Below the pieces are notes generated by a model that had not been told where the DNA came from, searched no databases, and saw only the letters and a program-made list of their open reading frames with translations. Shown piece by piece: positions 27,401-34,151 of a stretch of DNA of 64,000 nucleotides. The first letter of the stretch is position 1; each line of letters begins with the position of its first letter. Location: assembly GCA_964392775.1 (NCBI GenBank), contig CAYMRD010000004.1, positions 89,615 through 153,614 on the forward strand. Reading direction: 5' to 3'. Origin of the DNA: UKL13-3 sp964392775. GTDB taxonomy: Bacteria; Bacteroidota; Bacteroidia; UKL13-3. A program made the position numbers and the translations under genes.

Positions 27401-28066
27401 AATATTACTACAGGGTTGTTATCGTCTGCTTCAAGTTTAGCACTTAATACCCTGCCTGCAGATTTTACAGGTGCTGATGTTTCAAACCCACTTCCGTTGC
27501 CGGTAAGCCTTGTGAAGTTCACTGCCAATGTTTCAAACAAGGATGTTGTGTTAAATTGGAATACCTCAAGCGAAAGCAATAATGTAGGATTTGCCATTGA
27601 GCGTTCGGTGGATGGAATAAACTTTACAGAAGTGTTGTTCGAAAAAGGAAATGGAACAACGCTTAAACCGCATCGTTATGCTGCCATTGATTATGCAGCA
27701 TTTGAAAAAGAACAAGTAAGTACATTGTACTATCGTTTGAAACAGGTGGATGGAGATGGTCAGTTTAACTATAGCAATACCGTGATGGTATACAGCCAGC
27801 AACAGCAAATGGCTGACGTTAAAGTAAGCCCGAATCCTTTTACTTCTACGGTTGATTTGGAGATTATATCGATTGGCGATAAAAAATGTTCAATTGTGAT
27901 GAGTGATGTGAGTGGAAAGGTTTTGTTATCAAAAGATATAAACCTGTATTCAGGAATCAACACGATTCAGATTAGTGAGTTTTCTCAGCTTCATTCGGGA
28001 ATTTACTTCGCAACTATTTTGATGGGTAACGAAACCAAAGTTATCAAACTGATTAAAGCCGAATAG
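21458..28066 (+). CDS. Giant T9SS-secreted beta-helix protein, 2202 residues
   Basis: The start MIKPTTSFKFLCLVFSLFVS is a signal peptide. The mature start GDYASIQAAINSLNANGVG is typical of parallel beta-helix proteins. Most of the rest is made of NNTI, GNTF and NNIF-like rungs, in two long beta-helix blocks (about 40-1020 and 1170-1880) separated by a stretch with Ig-like features (YYRRNGSDTYLYATGVLESG). Near 2000 the PLPVSLVKFTANVSNKDVVL block is a fibronectin-like module common before T9SS tails. The end from VSPNPFTSTVDLEI to VIKLIKAE is a type A sorting domain. Secreted surface adhesin or polysaccharide-binding role is inferred; no catalytic motif was found. Confidence 0.88.
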   Translation: MIKPTTSFKFLCLVFSLFVSNIVLVLSADGQVPVSGIKTIPGDYASIQAAINSLNANGVGAGGVTITIDQGYGEIAPAGGFRLTATGTETSPIVFQTNGIGVHSYIVAPVGTVSVSSSSSALDGVWAFVGSDYVTIDGIDLVDNNTITMVSGSDMPELMEYGYGFFKRTSTNGCQNNTIKNCVIKLSNLNGIGGGSAPLMGSNNFNGSTGILFTTVMDTAVGAVIATTSPSGSNSNNTVSANTFENCYTAIGMYAYGTTNSTLGDNNNTIGGNSLSDGNIVNSFGTGISNYFAASKTFATGDIFTTSTGLVFRVIAGGTSGSTVPATATTTTGTCTIAYLYTAVAANAVLVNNQYNLTVQNNTISNARGTGAAPSVTGLRAIFAGGAASAGGSMMIADNTIALQSVSSGDIDGIYTNAGGAVSQDTISITNNTISLYQDSVPDSLTGLFRQPSGINLYGIRNASNGSATVLIVTGNTFVDDTSYASSGSFRFIYNAAVIKTVNISNNSIGNVYFPGAVGYSGTLYGICNGAGAGNTSVTVQNNTFSNYNFTATATGEHNFIYNGGTCSTALIKNNTWDSLIMKSSGVIHLIRNVAAVQVSMTVDSNRIETLFTRTAACNTFAGYYGDGTTNAATSTFTFSNNDFSNITGNIAGPNSTSFYGIYSKEITGSTTYPRKVFDGNSFTQITYHSSNFSDIIYAAALGHNGANGSVISNNVFRKIVLTGAANVNAINLLPNTFSATIPLNIYGNTIDSLVSNSVGAAVTGCNCNSGTPGLRFYQNKIGNLQANGTSAYVIAQGVYLTSNAPYSVFNNVISDLRTPNSNNPISSVCGINVLGTGSTVNIYHNTIRLSASSSGANFGTCGIYASTEPVVTLNNNIIINTSSYNGTGYTVAYQRASPSLTTYSTSSNNNIFYVGATPSWRNTLFYDGTNSDSTLIALKNRIAPRESVSSEENTVFISTSVSSANFLQPDSTVATALESSGSVISGITTDINGTIRAGNPGYAGTGTAPDIGAYEGENIFVDLNGPVITMALLPNVVQPGDQTFSVTIADASGVNTPVVYYRRNGSDTYLYATGVLESGTAQNGIWSFTISGGLLGALDMGDSIYYYIVAEDLSANANLSSFPEGAQGTVAVSIPPPTQSGYRILMLISGELTVGTNGYYPNLTGPDGAFADINGSSLLYDVKLVITSDLEEPGTVALNQFSDYSVSIVPDDSEVRTITGSTTAALITLNGADRVTIDGSFAGDGKYLRFRNRSTGGATIRFQNDAHRDTIRNCYIEGVSGSVVHFSTAGDGGTGNDSNAVMYCELSDTLDSPTSASLPSMMIVSDAVSNSENYIGYNRLYNFSGRGVSIAGSLAGNDNWVIDSNSFYQGAHGLAKVGSVSTATQPIYVYSGNGHTIKNNNIGGSAPDRSGNAFKALWTASGNVFLAIDLSVGTGSVTTVYGNKISNISSFAATTTTSAFTGVNIRGGLVDVLNNTIGGGANVYDTISDASNSNGGGIAISSLTTAGSVINILGNTIGNITNYCTTGASNRTLGISVLAPAGIVVNVTNNIIHDIKSPYAVAVSASGSTPGGIFVGTTTGITIEGNTVYNIINTSTSTTAASVACGIAFGNAATGGIVKRNRIYNIYGTSSGTGTFSPVCYGIYLLTRGHTVINNQISIGALATGESRVFGIGDASTTAAGTNSYYYNSIYIGGQTQSGSNNSYAFQRMGTAATSLALLRNNILFNNRTSLGTGRNYAYGSNASAGYSPYYLMNNLMVVGDTAKLVELVTGTALGVNTFKNSYTAVHNKNWMESTNNLSAANLFTNTGSGDLSIDATNAASWYVNGKGLALAGVSGDYTNASTPRSMSVSGGATDIGAVEFTTTTTPPLAVASALPAVGTTTTYSFANRAVASITWGSSGTVPGAVTATYYSGESHPAIIAGRLRYNGYVSVDAVGGSGYSFDISMIADSAIWGNITGNAGARLAHYENAQWSMVSTSSSNITTGLLSSASSLALNTLPADFTGADVSNPLPLPVSLVKFTANVSNKDVVLNWNTSSESNNVGFAIERSVDGINFTEVLFEKGNGTTLKPHRYAAIDYAAFEKEQVSTLYYRLKQVDGDGQFNYSNTVMVYSQQQQMADVKVSPNPFTSTVDLEIISIGDKKCSIVMSDVSGKVLLSKDINLYSGINTIQISEFSQLHSGIYFATILMGNETKVIKLIKAE

Positions 28067-28085
28067 GGGCTGTTCAAACCATATT

Positions 28086-28125
28086 CAATAAAGGTCGATC
28101 TCAGGCAGGTCGGCCTTTATTGTTT
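28086..28125 (+). terminator. Terminator after the 2202-residue protein
   Basis: AATAAAGGTCGA and TCGGCCTTTATT pair (one G-U) around TCTCAGGCAGG, followed by GTTT. The T run is short. Confidence 0.65.
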
Positions 28126-28216
28126 AAGGAAGGATAGCAGGCTTTCCGATAGTATTCGTGTCTCACACAGCAATATCATCGGTACCGATAGCTATCGGGA
28201 TTCTCGCCCGGGCTGC

Positions 28217-28252
28217 ACAAAAAAAGCCTCACCGTAAAGTGAAGCTTTTAGT
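28217..28252 (-). terminator. Terminator after tRNA-His
   Basis: On the minus strand AAAGCTTCAC pairs with GTGAGGCTTT around TTTACG and is followed by TTTT. It ends the tRNA-His transcript. Confidence 0.75.
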
Positions 28253-28256
28253 AGAG

Positions 28257-28331
28257 GGTGGAATACCGGGCTCGAACCGGCGACCTCCTGAACCACAATC
28301 AGGCGCTCTAACCAACTGAGCTAAAACCACC
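28257..28331 (-). tRNA. tRNA-His (anticodon GTG)
   Basis: The minus strand gives D-arm GCTC/GAGC, anticodon stem CCTGA/TCAGG with loop TTGTGGT (anticodon GTG), and T-arm GCCGG-TTCGAGC-CCGGT. A 5' G opposite C73 supplies the extra G-1 of histidine tRNAs. The acceptor pairs well at positions 1-4 (GTGG/CCAC) and at 7, but 5-68 and 6-67 appear as T-T mismatches. CCA is not encoded. Confidence 0.88.
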
Positions 28332-28410
28332 GTTTAGTCAAATACCTTTTTGGGTACTTGGTTTTGGGAGTGCAAATCTAAGATTTTTGAGCAAGTTGTC
28401 AAGGGTAAAA

Positions 28411-29145
28411 TTATTTATTGCTGTATAATTCTTCTACACGCTTCCAATTCAACACATTCCAATAGGCTGCAAGGTAATCGGCACGCTTGTTTTGGTATTT
28501 AAGGTAATACGCGTGTTCCCATACATCAATTCCCATAATTGGCCTGCCTTTGGTTGTTGCAATATCCATTAAAGGGCTATCCTGATTGGGTGTGGTGGTA
28601 ATCTTCATTTTTTTGTTCTCATCCACAATAACCCAGGCCCAACCGGAGCCAAATACAGACATAGCAGCTTTTTCAAAATCTTTTTTGAACTGCTCCATTG
28701 AACCAAATTGAGCCGTTATTTCTTTTTGAATATCCTCACTTGGTTCTGTTCCTGTTTTGAGCAGCGACCAGAAAAAGCTGTGGTTCCAATGTCCGCCACC
28801 GTGGTTGCGAACGGCCGCGCGAGCGGTTTCCGGAAGTTTGTTAATACCTGAAATCAGTTCGTCCAATGTTTTTGTTTTCAGAGAGGATTCTTTTTCAATG
28901 GCCTCGTTGAGCTTGTTGATATAAGCCTGATGATGCCTGGTATAATGGATTTCCATTGTTTGTGCATCTATAAAAGGCTCCAGGGCATTGTAAGCATACC
29001 CTAAAGCCGGTAGCGAGAATGGGTAGGCGTGATTATTAGTTAGAGCAATATTGCGAATGGCTGCGGTAACAGGGTGTGCAGCAACAATACTTCCGGCAGA
29101 AACGATTGCCGCTGATTTGATAAAAACTCTTCGTGATGGCTTCAT
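28411..29145 (-). CDS. Superoxide dismutase (Fe/Mn) with a twin-arginine signal
   Basis: 244 residues. The start MKPSRRVFIKSAAIVSAGSI is a Tat-type signal (SRRVFIK plus hydrophobic stretch and AxA-like site), so the enzyme should be exported folded to the periplasm. The core is a normal Fe/Mn superoxide dismutase: His67 in IHYTRHH, His122 in WNHSFFW, Asp207 and His211 in DVWEHAYY are the metal ligands, with GGGHWNH and FGSGWAW as landmarks. It turns superoxide into peroxide and oxygen. Iron or manganese preference cannot be settled by sight. It is flanked by tRNA-His and a divergent flippase gene. Confidence 0.93.
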   Translation of the reverse strand: MKPSRRVFIKSAAIVSAGSIVAAHPVTAAIRNIALTNNHAYPFSLPALGYAYNALEPFIDAQTMEIHYTRHHQAYINKLNEAIEKESSLKTKTLDELISGINKLPETARAAVRNHGGGHWNHSFFWSLLKTGTEPSEDIQKEITAQFGSMEQFKKDFEKAAMSVFGSGWAWVIVDENKKMKITTTPNQDSPLMDIATTKGRPIMGIDVWEHAYYLKYQNKRADYLAAYWNVLNWKRVEELYSNK

Positions 29146-29273
29146 ACTTGAAAAAAATTAGAGTGCAAATTACAATTTTACCCTCCATTTCTATGGGTGT
29201 GCGCAAACTGTTCATTTATTATTTTTGATAATAGCAAAACGATTCGGTTATTTGAACAGGATATCTTCAGCCA

Positions 29274-30605
29274 TTGAAAGCAAAAGAAAAGGGACTCAAT
29301 AAGTTTAACAGCCTGCAAACATTTCAGTTTTTGCGGTTCGGAACTTTTTTTCTCATTTCCATACTACTGGCTAAAATTGCATCTCTGTACCAGCATGAAT
29401 ATGGGCTGCATTTGATCAGTCAGTATGAAAACCTGATGTTGGTTACTTCGAGCCTTACATTTTTTTGGGTTTCGGCTGTTTGCAATACTCTCATACCTTA
29501 TTACAGTAATTCAGACGGGCCAGCCCGCAAGAAGGTATTGTTCAATGTATTTACAGTGTTATTGGCTTTCTCTATTCTTGCAGGTGTTGCAGTTTCGGTA
29601 CTTGGACGAATAAGGGGGAAGGACGTGGACTTGTACAATATGTTTGCTTTGGTGGTACTGCTCAACACCCCAACTTATATTGTAGATTATATTTTTTACC
29701 TTAATGAAAAGTATAAATCGCTGATAAAATGGGGTATTATCACTTTTATTGCGCAGATACTGATGTTGTGTCTGCCTTTGTACTTCAAACAATCACTCAC
29801 CCTGGCTATTAATTTACTATTGGTATTATCACTGGTGAAGTTCAATTATGCCATCATTTTGCTGATGAAGTTTTCGACCATCAGCGTTAATATTTCGCTT
29901 GTTAAAGACTTTATGATGAAGGCTATGCCTTTGATGTTTTCCATCCTTTTGGCCGGGAGTATGGAGTATATCAACAGTTATATCATTGAATATAATTTTT
30001 CGGAAGAGGAATTTGCCATGTTCCGTTATGGTGCAAAGGAGTTGCCTGTTTTTCTGATTCTTGCCAACTCTTTAAGCAATGTTTTTAGTGGTGAAATAGC
30101 CCGGTACAATCAGGATGGGAAGTTGGAAGAAGGGTTGGCCCGTTTCAAATATTCCAGCACAAAATTGATGCGCTGGCTGTTTCCGGCCACCATGGTATTA
30201 ATGTTTGTGAGTCCGTATATGTTCCGCTATGCATACAGTGAGCAGCTTATGGATGGATACAAAATATTCAATATTTACCTGTTGCTGATTGTAAGCCGCA
30301 TGATTTTCCCCCAAACGGTGATTATGGGTATTATGAAAAGCAGAGTTTTCTACCTTATTTCGTCCAACTACCTTATCATTAATTGCTTGTTGTCGTTCTG
30401 GTTTATCTATTTGTTCGGCATCACAGGTATTGCTTATGCTACCGCTATTTCGTTTTTAATTGAAAAAATAATGCTGGCAACCTACTGTAAAATGGAAGGT
30501 ATCAATTTCCGTCAATACACCTCAATATACGAGTATCTTGTTTATTCAGCACTCACGGTAGGTGCGTATTACCTTTCAGTGCAGGTTCAAATGCCAATGC
30601 CATAA
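29274..30605 (+). CDS. Polysaccharide-export flippase-like membrane protein (MOP superfamily)
   Basis: 443 residues with about 12 hydrophobic segments, starting at TTG 29274; an in-frame TGA lies five codons before it, so no ATG upstream is possible. The N-terminal KFNSLQTFQFLRFGTFFLIS and the repeated pattern of paired helices fit the Wzx/MurJ-like MOP family, which moves lipid-linked sugars across the inner membrane. No glycosyltransferase cluster is near, so its substrate is open. The stop codon is followed within 5 bp by the DUF3817 gene. Confidence 0.75.
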   Translation: MKAKEKGLNKFNSLQTFQFLRFGTFFLISILLAKIASLYQHEYGLHLISQYENLMLVTSSLTFFWVSAVCNTLIPYYSNSDGPARKKVLFNVFTVLLAFSILAGVAVSVLGRIRGKDVDLYNMFALVVLLNTPTYIVDYIFYLNEKYKSLIKWGIITFIAQILMLCLPLYFKQSLTLAINLLLVLSLVKFNYAIILLMKFSTISVNISLVKDFMMKAMPLMFSILLAGSMEYINSYIIEYNFSEEEFAMFRYGAKELPVFLILANSLSNVFSGEIARYNQDGKLEEGLARFKYSSTKLMRWLFPATMVLMFVSPYMFRYAYSEQLMDGYKIFNIYLLLIVSRMIFPQTVIMGIMKSRVFYLISSNYLIINCLLSFWFIYLFGITGIAYATAISFLIEKIMLATYCKMEGINFRQYTSIYEYLVYSALTVGAYYLSVQVQMPMP

Positions 30606-30609
30606 AACT

Positions 30610-30915
30610 ATGTTAAAGTATAATCTAAAAACAACCGAAGGCCGATTTCTGGCCGTAGCTTTCCTCGAAGGAATCTCTTACCTGATTTTGTTATTTATTG
30701 CCATGCCGCTTAAATATCTGGCCGGGCAACCACAGATGGTGAAGCAGGTGGGCATGGCGCATGGACTTTTATTCGTATTGTTTGCGCTTACACTTACACA
30801 GGTAACAATGGAACAGGGCTGGAAGTGGACCAAAGCAGCCAAAGCAACGGTGGCTTCGTTTCTGCCGTTCGGAACCTTTTGGTTTGAAGCCCAACACCGA
30901 AAAGGAAAGGCATAA
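30610..30915 (+). CDS. DUF3817 membrane protein, 101 residues
   Basis: ATG at 30610 gives MLKYNLKTTEGRFLAVAFLE. The family pattern is clear: GRFLAVAFLEGISYLILLFI, then MPLKYLAGQPQMVKQVGMAH, then a third helix and FLPFGTFWFEAQHRKGK at the end. Three membrane segments are predicted; the function is unknown. It is co-transcribed with the flippase gene (5 bp gap). A MITE-like element is inserted directly behind its last codons, and the 12 bp direct repeat of that element includes the stop codon region. Confidence 0.88.
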   Translation: MLKYNLKTTEGRFLAVAFLEGISYLILLFIAMPLKYLAGQPQMVKQVGMAHGLLFVLFALTLTQVTMEQGWKWTKAAKATVASFLPFGTFWFEAQHRKGKA

Positions 30916-30919
30916 AAAA

Positions 30920-31051
30920 CTGACTCGGGATATTGCCCCCCTGTCCCCGTCCTTAAAGGGAGTTTCGAGTACAAGTATTTTAGCAAGTGTGCGGTTGGTC
31001 CCCGCCAGAGGCAGGGGTGTGCAAGGGCAAGTTGACATCTTTCCGATAGTC
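30920..31051. mobile_element. MITE-like inverted-repeat element, copy 2
   Basis: Ends are CTGACTCGGGATATTG on the left and CTTTCCGATAGTC on the right, the same termini as copies 1 and 3 with some decay. A 12 bp direct repeat, AGGCATAAAAAA, flanks it at 30908-30919 and 31052-31063. It is 132 bp, shorter than the others. It sits between the DUF3817 stop and that gene's terminator, so a transcript would pass through it. Confidence 0.85.
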
Positions 31052-31054
31052 AGG

Positions 31055-31096
31055 CATAAAAAATCCCGCACCGTGTAACGGTGCGGGATTTTTTAT
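31055..31096. terminator. Bidirectional terminator
   Basis: AAAAAATCCCGCACC and GGTGCGGGATTTTTT pair perfectly around GTGTAAC. It serves the DUF3817 gene (+) and the PepSY gene (-). Confidence 0.92.
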
Positions 31097-31109
31097 GAAA
31101 TGAACTGGT

Positions 31110-31682
31110 TTAAAGTAACGCCTGAATAATGATGGCAACAACAGGCGGAATAATTCCGGCTGCAATCCACCATTTTCCCCGGCCTGTAATGCCGTGTTTA
31201 CCTTTGAGTACAAACAAGCCGGTGACGGTGATAACGATTAACAGCACTGCGAAGATATCAGATACCCATTTCCATCCTTTTAAACTGTTGCGGTGAATAA
31301 CGTTAACCTGATAAAAAACAGGACGTTTGGCAACCTGTTCAAGAACAGCTCTTTTCTCGGCCAGATAGATGTGCAAAGAGGCATTGTCGTAATATATCTT
31401 CACCTGATCATTGGTTGGGAAGTCAAACACTTTATACGACTCTTGTCCAATCAGTGCTCCAAATTGCTGGATTTGTTCCGCATTAATCTGATTCCTTTCG
31501 TAGCTCTGATTTAACGGTATCGTTTCTTTATGCAGGATAAAGTCCGCATTCCAGTCGTCAACATGGTTGAGCGCTAAGCCCGAAATACAGTAGATGATAA
31601 TGAGCGAAGAAAAGAAATACCCCAGATCACGGTGCGTGGCAACGTTCAGCTTTCTTACCTTCTTGGTTGTAATGCCAAACAT
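31110..31682 (-). CDS. PepSY-associated TM-helix protein
   Basis: 190 residues. The N-terminal part RKLNVATHRDLGYFFSSLII and a second segment near SDIFAVLLIVITVTGLFVLK flank a periplasmic loop of about 100 residues. This pattern is that of the PepSY-associated membrane proteins often seen beside siderophore and haem uptake receptors, some of which reduce or relay iron. His18 and His42 region (LNHVDDW) and His131 (VIHRNSLKGWKW) could bind haem or metal, by inference. It starts 2 bp after the CbiX-like gene, so the two form an operon divergent from the HmuY/receptor operon. Confidence 0.85.
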   Translation of the reverse strand: MFGITTKKVRKLNVATHRDLGYFFSSLIIIYCISGLALNHVDDWNADFILHKETIPLNQSYERNQINAEQIQQFGALIGQESYKVFDFPTNDQVKIYYDNASLHIYLAEKRAVLEQVAKRPVFYQVNVIHRNSLKGWKWVSDIFAVLLIVITVTGLFVLKGKHGITGRGKWWIAAGIIPPVVAIIIQALL

Positions 31683-31684
31683 GT

Positions 31685-32632
31685 TTAGTTCGATTGAGTG
31701 TTGATTTTGGTTACGTATTCGTTGGTAATAGAATGTACCCAGTTTTCAATATTTGGATCCGGCAAAATAGCATCCGGTTTATATGATACTTTTTGGGTGT
31801 GGTTTGCAATCTTTTCAATTCCTCCGCCAATGATTTTAATTTGAAAAGTCTCGTCATGAGCAACCAATACAGGAATCACAACAGCATGTTCCTTTGTAGC
31901 CAATACTTTGTTGATGGCTTTGGTGGTTTCATTCGGGTCGTAATGCGCAATATGTCCGCACCATCCATAACTGTGTTCGGTGATACCCAGATTTGTTTTT
32001 ACATGTTCAGCTACTTTATCAAATAACTGTCCCCATTCTTTATCGTATGTTTCATCTCCGTACCCAATCAATACCAAGCCTTCGTTTGCCGCATCTTTAG
32101 ACAAAGCCTGAGTACGTCTTAACACATTTTTTTGAAGGATATCGGTAAAGTCCAATAAAGGTGTAATCGTAGTTGTGGCTTTAGGTGTGTAACGGGCAAT
32201 TTTCTCAATTTTGAGCATTTCCATTGATTGAGGGTCTTCTTTCTGACCAATAATAGTAGGAATGTCTTCAAACGAGTGCGGGCTTACCGTTAAGAATATC
32301 GGTACAATAATAATGTCGGTGAATCCGGCTGAGTCAAACTCTTTTAAGCGGGTAGCAATCGAAGGCTCGGTGTATTCCATGAAAGCTGTTTTGATGCCGC
32401 CTACATTGGGCATCAGGAGGATGGAGTCGGTTACTTTTTTTTCCAGATCAAGCAGGGCATTTCTCCATGTTTCGGAGCGGGAGCCGTGGTTTACAAGCAA
32501 TACGCCTATTTTTTTACCTGAGTGAGTTGAATTGGCTGAACCTGAACCACCGGATGGTTGGCATGACATGAACAAACTGCTACCTACCAGAAGAGTTAAA
32601 GCAATAAGGGTGAGTTTTTGAAATGATTTCAT
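31685..32632 (-). CDS. Lipoprotein CbiX/CbiK-like chelatase (sirohydrochlorin cobaltochelatase family)
   Basis: 315 residues. The N-terminus KLTLIALTLLVGSSLFMSC is a lipoprotein signal with Cys24 as the lipidated residue, so the enzyme sits outside the inner membrane, in contrast to cytoplasmic CbiX. The chelatase body is intact: VLLVNHGSR with His49, IFLTVSPHSFEDIP with His119, and two domain halves ending in PVLVAHDETFQ. Family members insert or remove a metal in a tetrapyrrole. Next to haem-uptake genes, a role in handling haem or a related porphyrin in the periplasm is likely but inferred. An operator-like dyad and a -7 box lie 33-67 bp upstream. Confidence 0.85.
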   Translation of the reverse strand: MKSFQKLTLIALTLLVGSSLFMSCQPSGGSGSANSTHSGKKIGVLLVNHGSRSETWRNALLDLEKKVTDSILLMPNVGGIKTAFMEYTEPSIATRLKEFDSAGFTDIIIVPIFLTVSPHSFEDIPTIIGQKEDPQSMEMLKIEKIARYTPKATTTITPLLDFTDILQKNVLRRTQALSKDAANEGLVLIGYGDETYDKEWGQLFDKVAEHVKTNLGITEHSYGWCGHIAHYDPNETTKAINKVLATKEHAVVIPVLVAHDETFQIKIIGGGIEKIANHTQKVSYKPDAILPDPNIENWVHSITNEYVTKINTQSN

Positions 32633-32664
32633 TTTTATATAGATGTATATGTGAAATTGTCATG

Positions 32665-32672
32665 CAAATGTA
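32665..32672 (-). promoter_or_regulatory. -7 box of the chelatase/PepSY operon (TACATTTG on minus)
   Basis: CAAATGTA on the plus strand reads TACATTTG on the minus strand, an exact TAnnTTTG. It is 33 bp before the start codon of the chelatase gene. Confidence 0.6.
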
Positions 32673-32680
32673 AAATCATC

Positions 32681-32699
32681 TTATAACTAGTCTAAATAA
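32681..32699 (-). promoter_or_regulatory. Candidate iron-type operator, left copy
   Basis: Minus-strand TTATTTAGACTAGTTATAA. It covers the spacer between the -7 box and -33 of the chelatase promoter. It shares TTAnTTAGA...CTA with the second box at 32772-32794. Confidence 0.45.
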
Positions 32700-32771
32700 A
32701 AATAATTTTTATCTTTCATACATCTAGTAATCAGTAGCATAAAATATAATAAAGGGATAATTACAGGTTTA

Positions 32772-32794
32772 TTACTTAGAACTATTTTAAATAA
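32772..32794 (+). promoter_or_regulatory. Candidate iron-type operator, right copy
   Basis: Plus-strand site starting TTACTTAGAACTATTTTAAA and ending TAA, an AT-rich imperfect dyad. It overlaps the expected -33 element of the HmuY promoter and resembles the left copy. Confidence 0.45.
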
Positions 32795-32809
32795 CGACTT
32801 CTTTCTGTT

Positions 32810-32817
32810 TAGATTTG
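32810..32817 (+). promoter_or_regulatory. -7 box of the HmuY/receptor operon (TAGATTTG)
   Basis: TAGATTTG matches TAnnTTTG exactly, 22 bp before the ATG at 32839. Confidence 0.6.
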
Positions 32818-32838
32818 CGTCTACAAAATCAAAAAAAC

Positions 32839-34125
32839 ATGAAAAAATACTACTTATTTTTAGCATTGGGATTAACCCTTTTGGGCGGTGCAAATGCACA
32901 AACAACAATTACCGACTCTATCGAAACCGGTCCAAGTTATGGTAATGAAGTTTACTATAGTTTAAAAAATGGAAAAGTTTCTGAAGTAGCCACCACCAAC
33001 TGGCATCTTGCATTTAGTATTGGTAATGCGAATGTTGCCGTACGTGCTAATACAGCAGGCAACTATACCGCGGATCAACGTGTAGCTGTTTATGAAATGG
33101 TAGAAGCCGATACAAGTGAATGGGCAGCATTTGATACTACCGGATACGAAACGGATACAAGCAAGTGGGTAATGGTTGACAACTCAGACGAAGATTGGCA
33201 AGAAGGTGCATTCAACCAAAATGCAGCCGGACATCCTGATTATGGATGGGGAAAATACAATTCGACAACACATGTTATTTTAGGACAACGCTTGTACATG
33301 GCAAAATATATGTCTGGAGCTAACACCGTTTACAAAAAGATTTGGATTTTGAATAAAACATTGGGAACATGGAATATTCGTATTGCAAATATTGATGGAA
33401 CTGATTTAAAAGATATTCAGGTTGCATCATCAGAATTTCCTACTAAAAACTTTGTTTACGTGTCTTTGGAAACAGGTGCAGTAGTTGACCGTGAACCGGT
33501 AAAAACTGACTGGGATTTTGTATATACATATTATGCGGCTTGGCAAGCTGGTGCCGGTATGTACTACCCTGCTGCCGGAATATTAACGAATCAAGGCGTT
33601 AAATCAAGCAAAGTAGTTGGCCAAAGAGATTCAACAACTCTTGCGGATACAACAACATTCTCTTCAAATATTTCTACAATTGGCTATAACTGGAAAAGTA
33701 CAATGGGAGTTGTTGATACTACTTTGTCATATTTCATAAAAGCCCTTGATGGTGCATATTGGAAATTAACTTTCATTAGCTTTAAAAGTGGAGCAAATGC
33801 AACAACCGGTACAGGCAGAGTGGTGTTTGACAAAACTAAACTAACCCCAAGTACAGGTGTTGCTGCCATTGGAGAAGAAGTTAAAAACGTAACGGTTTAT
33901 CCAAACCCTGCAAGCAGCCAGTTAACAGTATTGTTCGAAGCTCAATCGGCAAACAGCACAATCATTATGACTGATATCACCGGTAAACAAGTTTACAACC
34001 AACAAGTTGAATCATCATCATTTACTCAGCACACAATGGATGTAAGCAATTTTACCAAAGGAATTTATTTCTTAAATGTAATCAATGGCAATAGCCGTTC
34101 GGTACAAAAAGTAGTTGTAAACTAA
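32839..34125 (+). CDS. HmuY-like haem-binding protein with T9SS sorting domain
   Basis: 428 residues from ATG at 32839 (MKKYYLFLALGLTLLGGANA, signal peptide). The body has the HmuY family pattern: GNEVYYSLKNGKVSEVATTN followed by WHLAF, TDWDFVYTYY, and IGYNWKS near the end. HmuY proteins bind haem at the surface and pass it to the receptor. The last 80 residues, from VYPNPASSQLTVLF to QKVVVN, are a T9SS type A sorting domain, so this copy should leave the cell by type IX secretion. It is followed 26 bp later by the TonB-dependent receptor. Confidence 0.85.
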   Translation: MKKYYLFLALGLTLLGGANAQTTITDSIETGPSYGNEVYYSLKNGKVSEVATTNWHLAFSIGNANVAVRANTAGNYTADQRVAVYEMVEADTSEWAAFDTTGYETDTSKWVMVDNSDEDWQEGAFNQNAAGHPDYGWGKYNSTTHVILGQRLYMAKYMSGANTVYKKIWILNKTLGTWNIRIANIDGTDLKDIQVASSEFPTKNFVYVSLETGAVVDREPVKTDWDFVYTYYAAWQAGAGMYYPAAGILTNQGVKSSKVVGQRDSTTLADTTTFSSNISTIGYNWKSTMGVVDTTLSYFIKALDGAYWKLTFISFKSGANATTGTGRVVFDKTKLTPSTGVAAIGEEVKNVTVYPNPASSQLTVLFEAQSANSTIIMTDITGKQVYNQQVESSSFTQHTMDVSNFTKGIYFLNVINGNSRSVQKVVVN

Positions 34126-34151
34126 TACAAACTGTTGATTAGCAATCAAAC

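Noticed and set aside
28141..28215. Fourth MITE copy (CCGATAGCTATCGGGAT)
   Set aside because: Only a 14 bp palindrome at 28184-28197 resembles the MITE end; no second end, interior or direct repeat.
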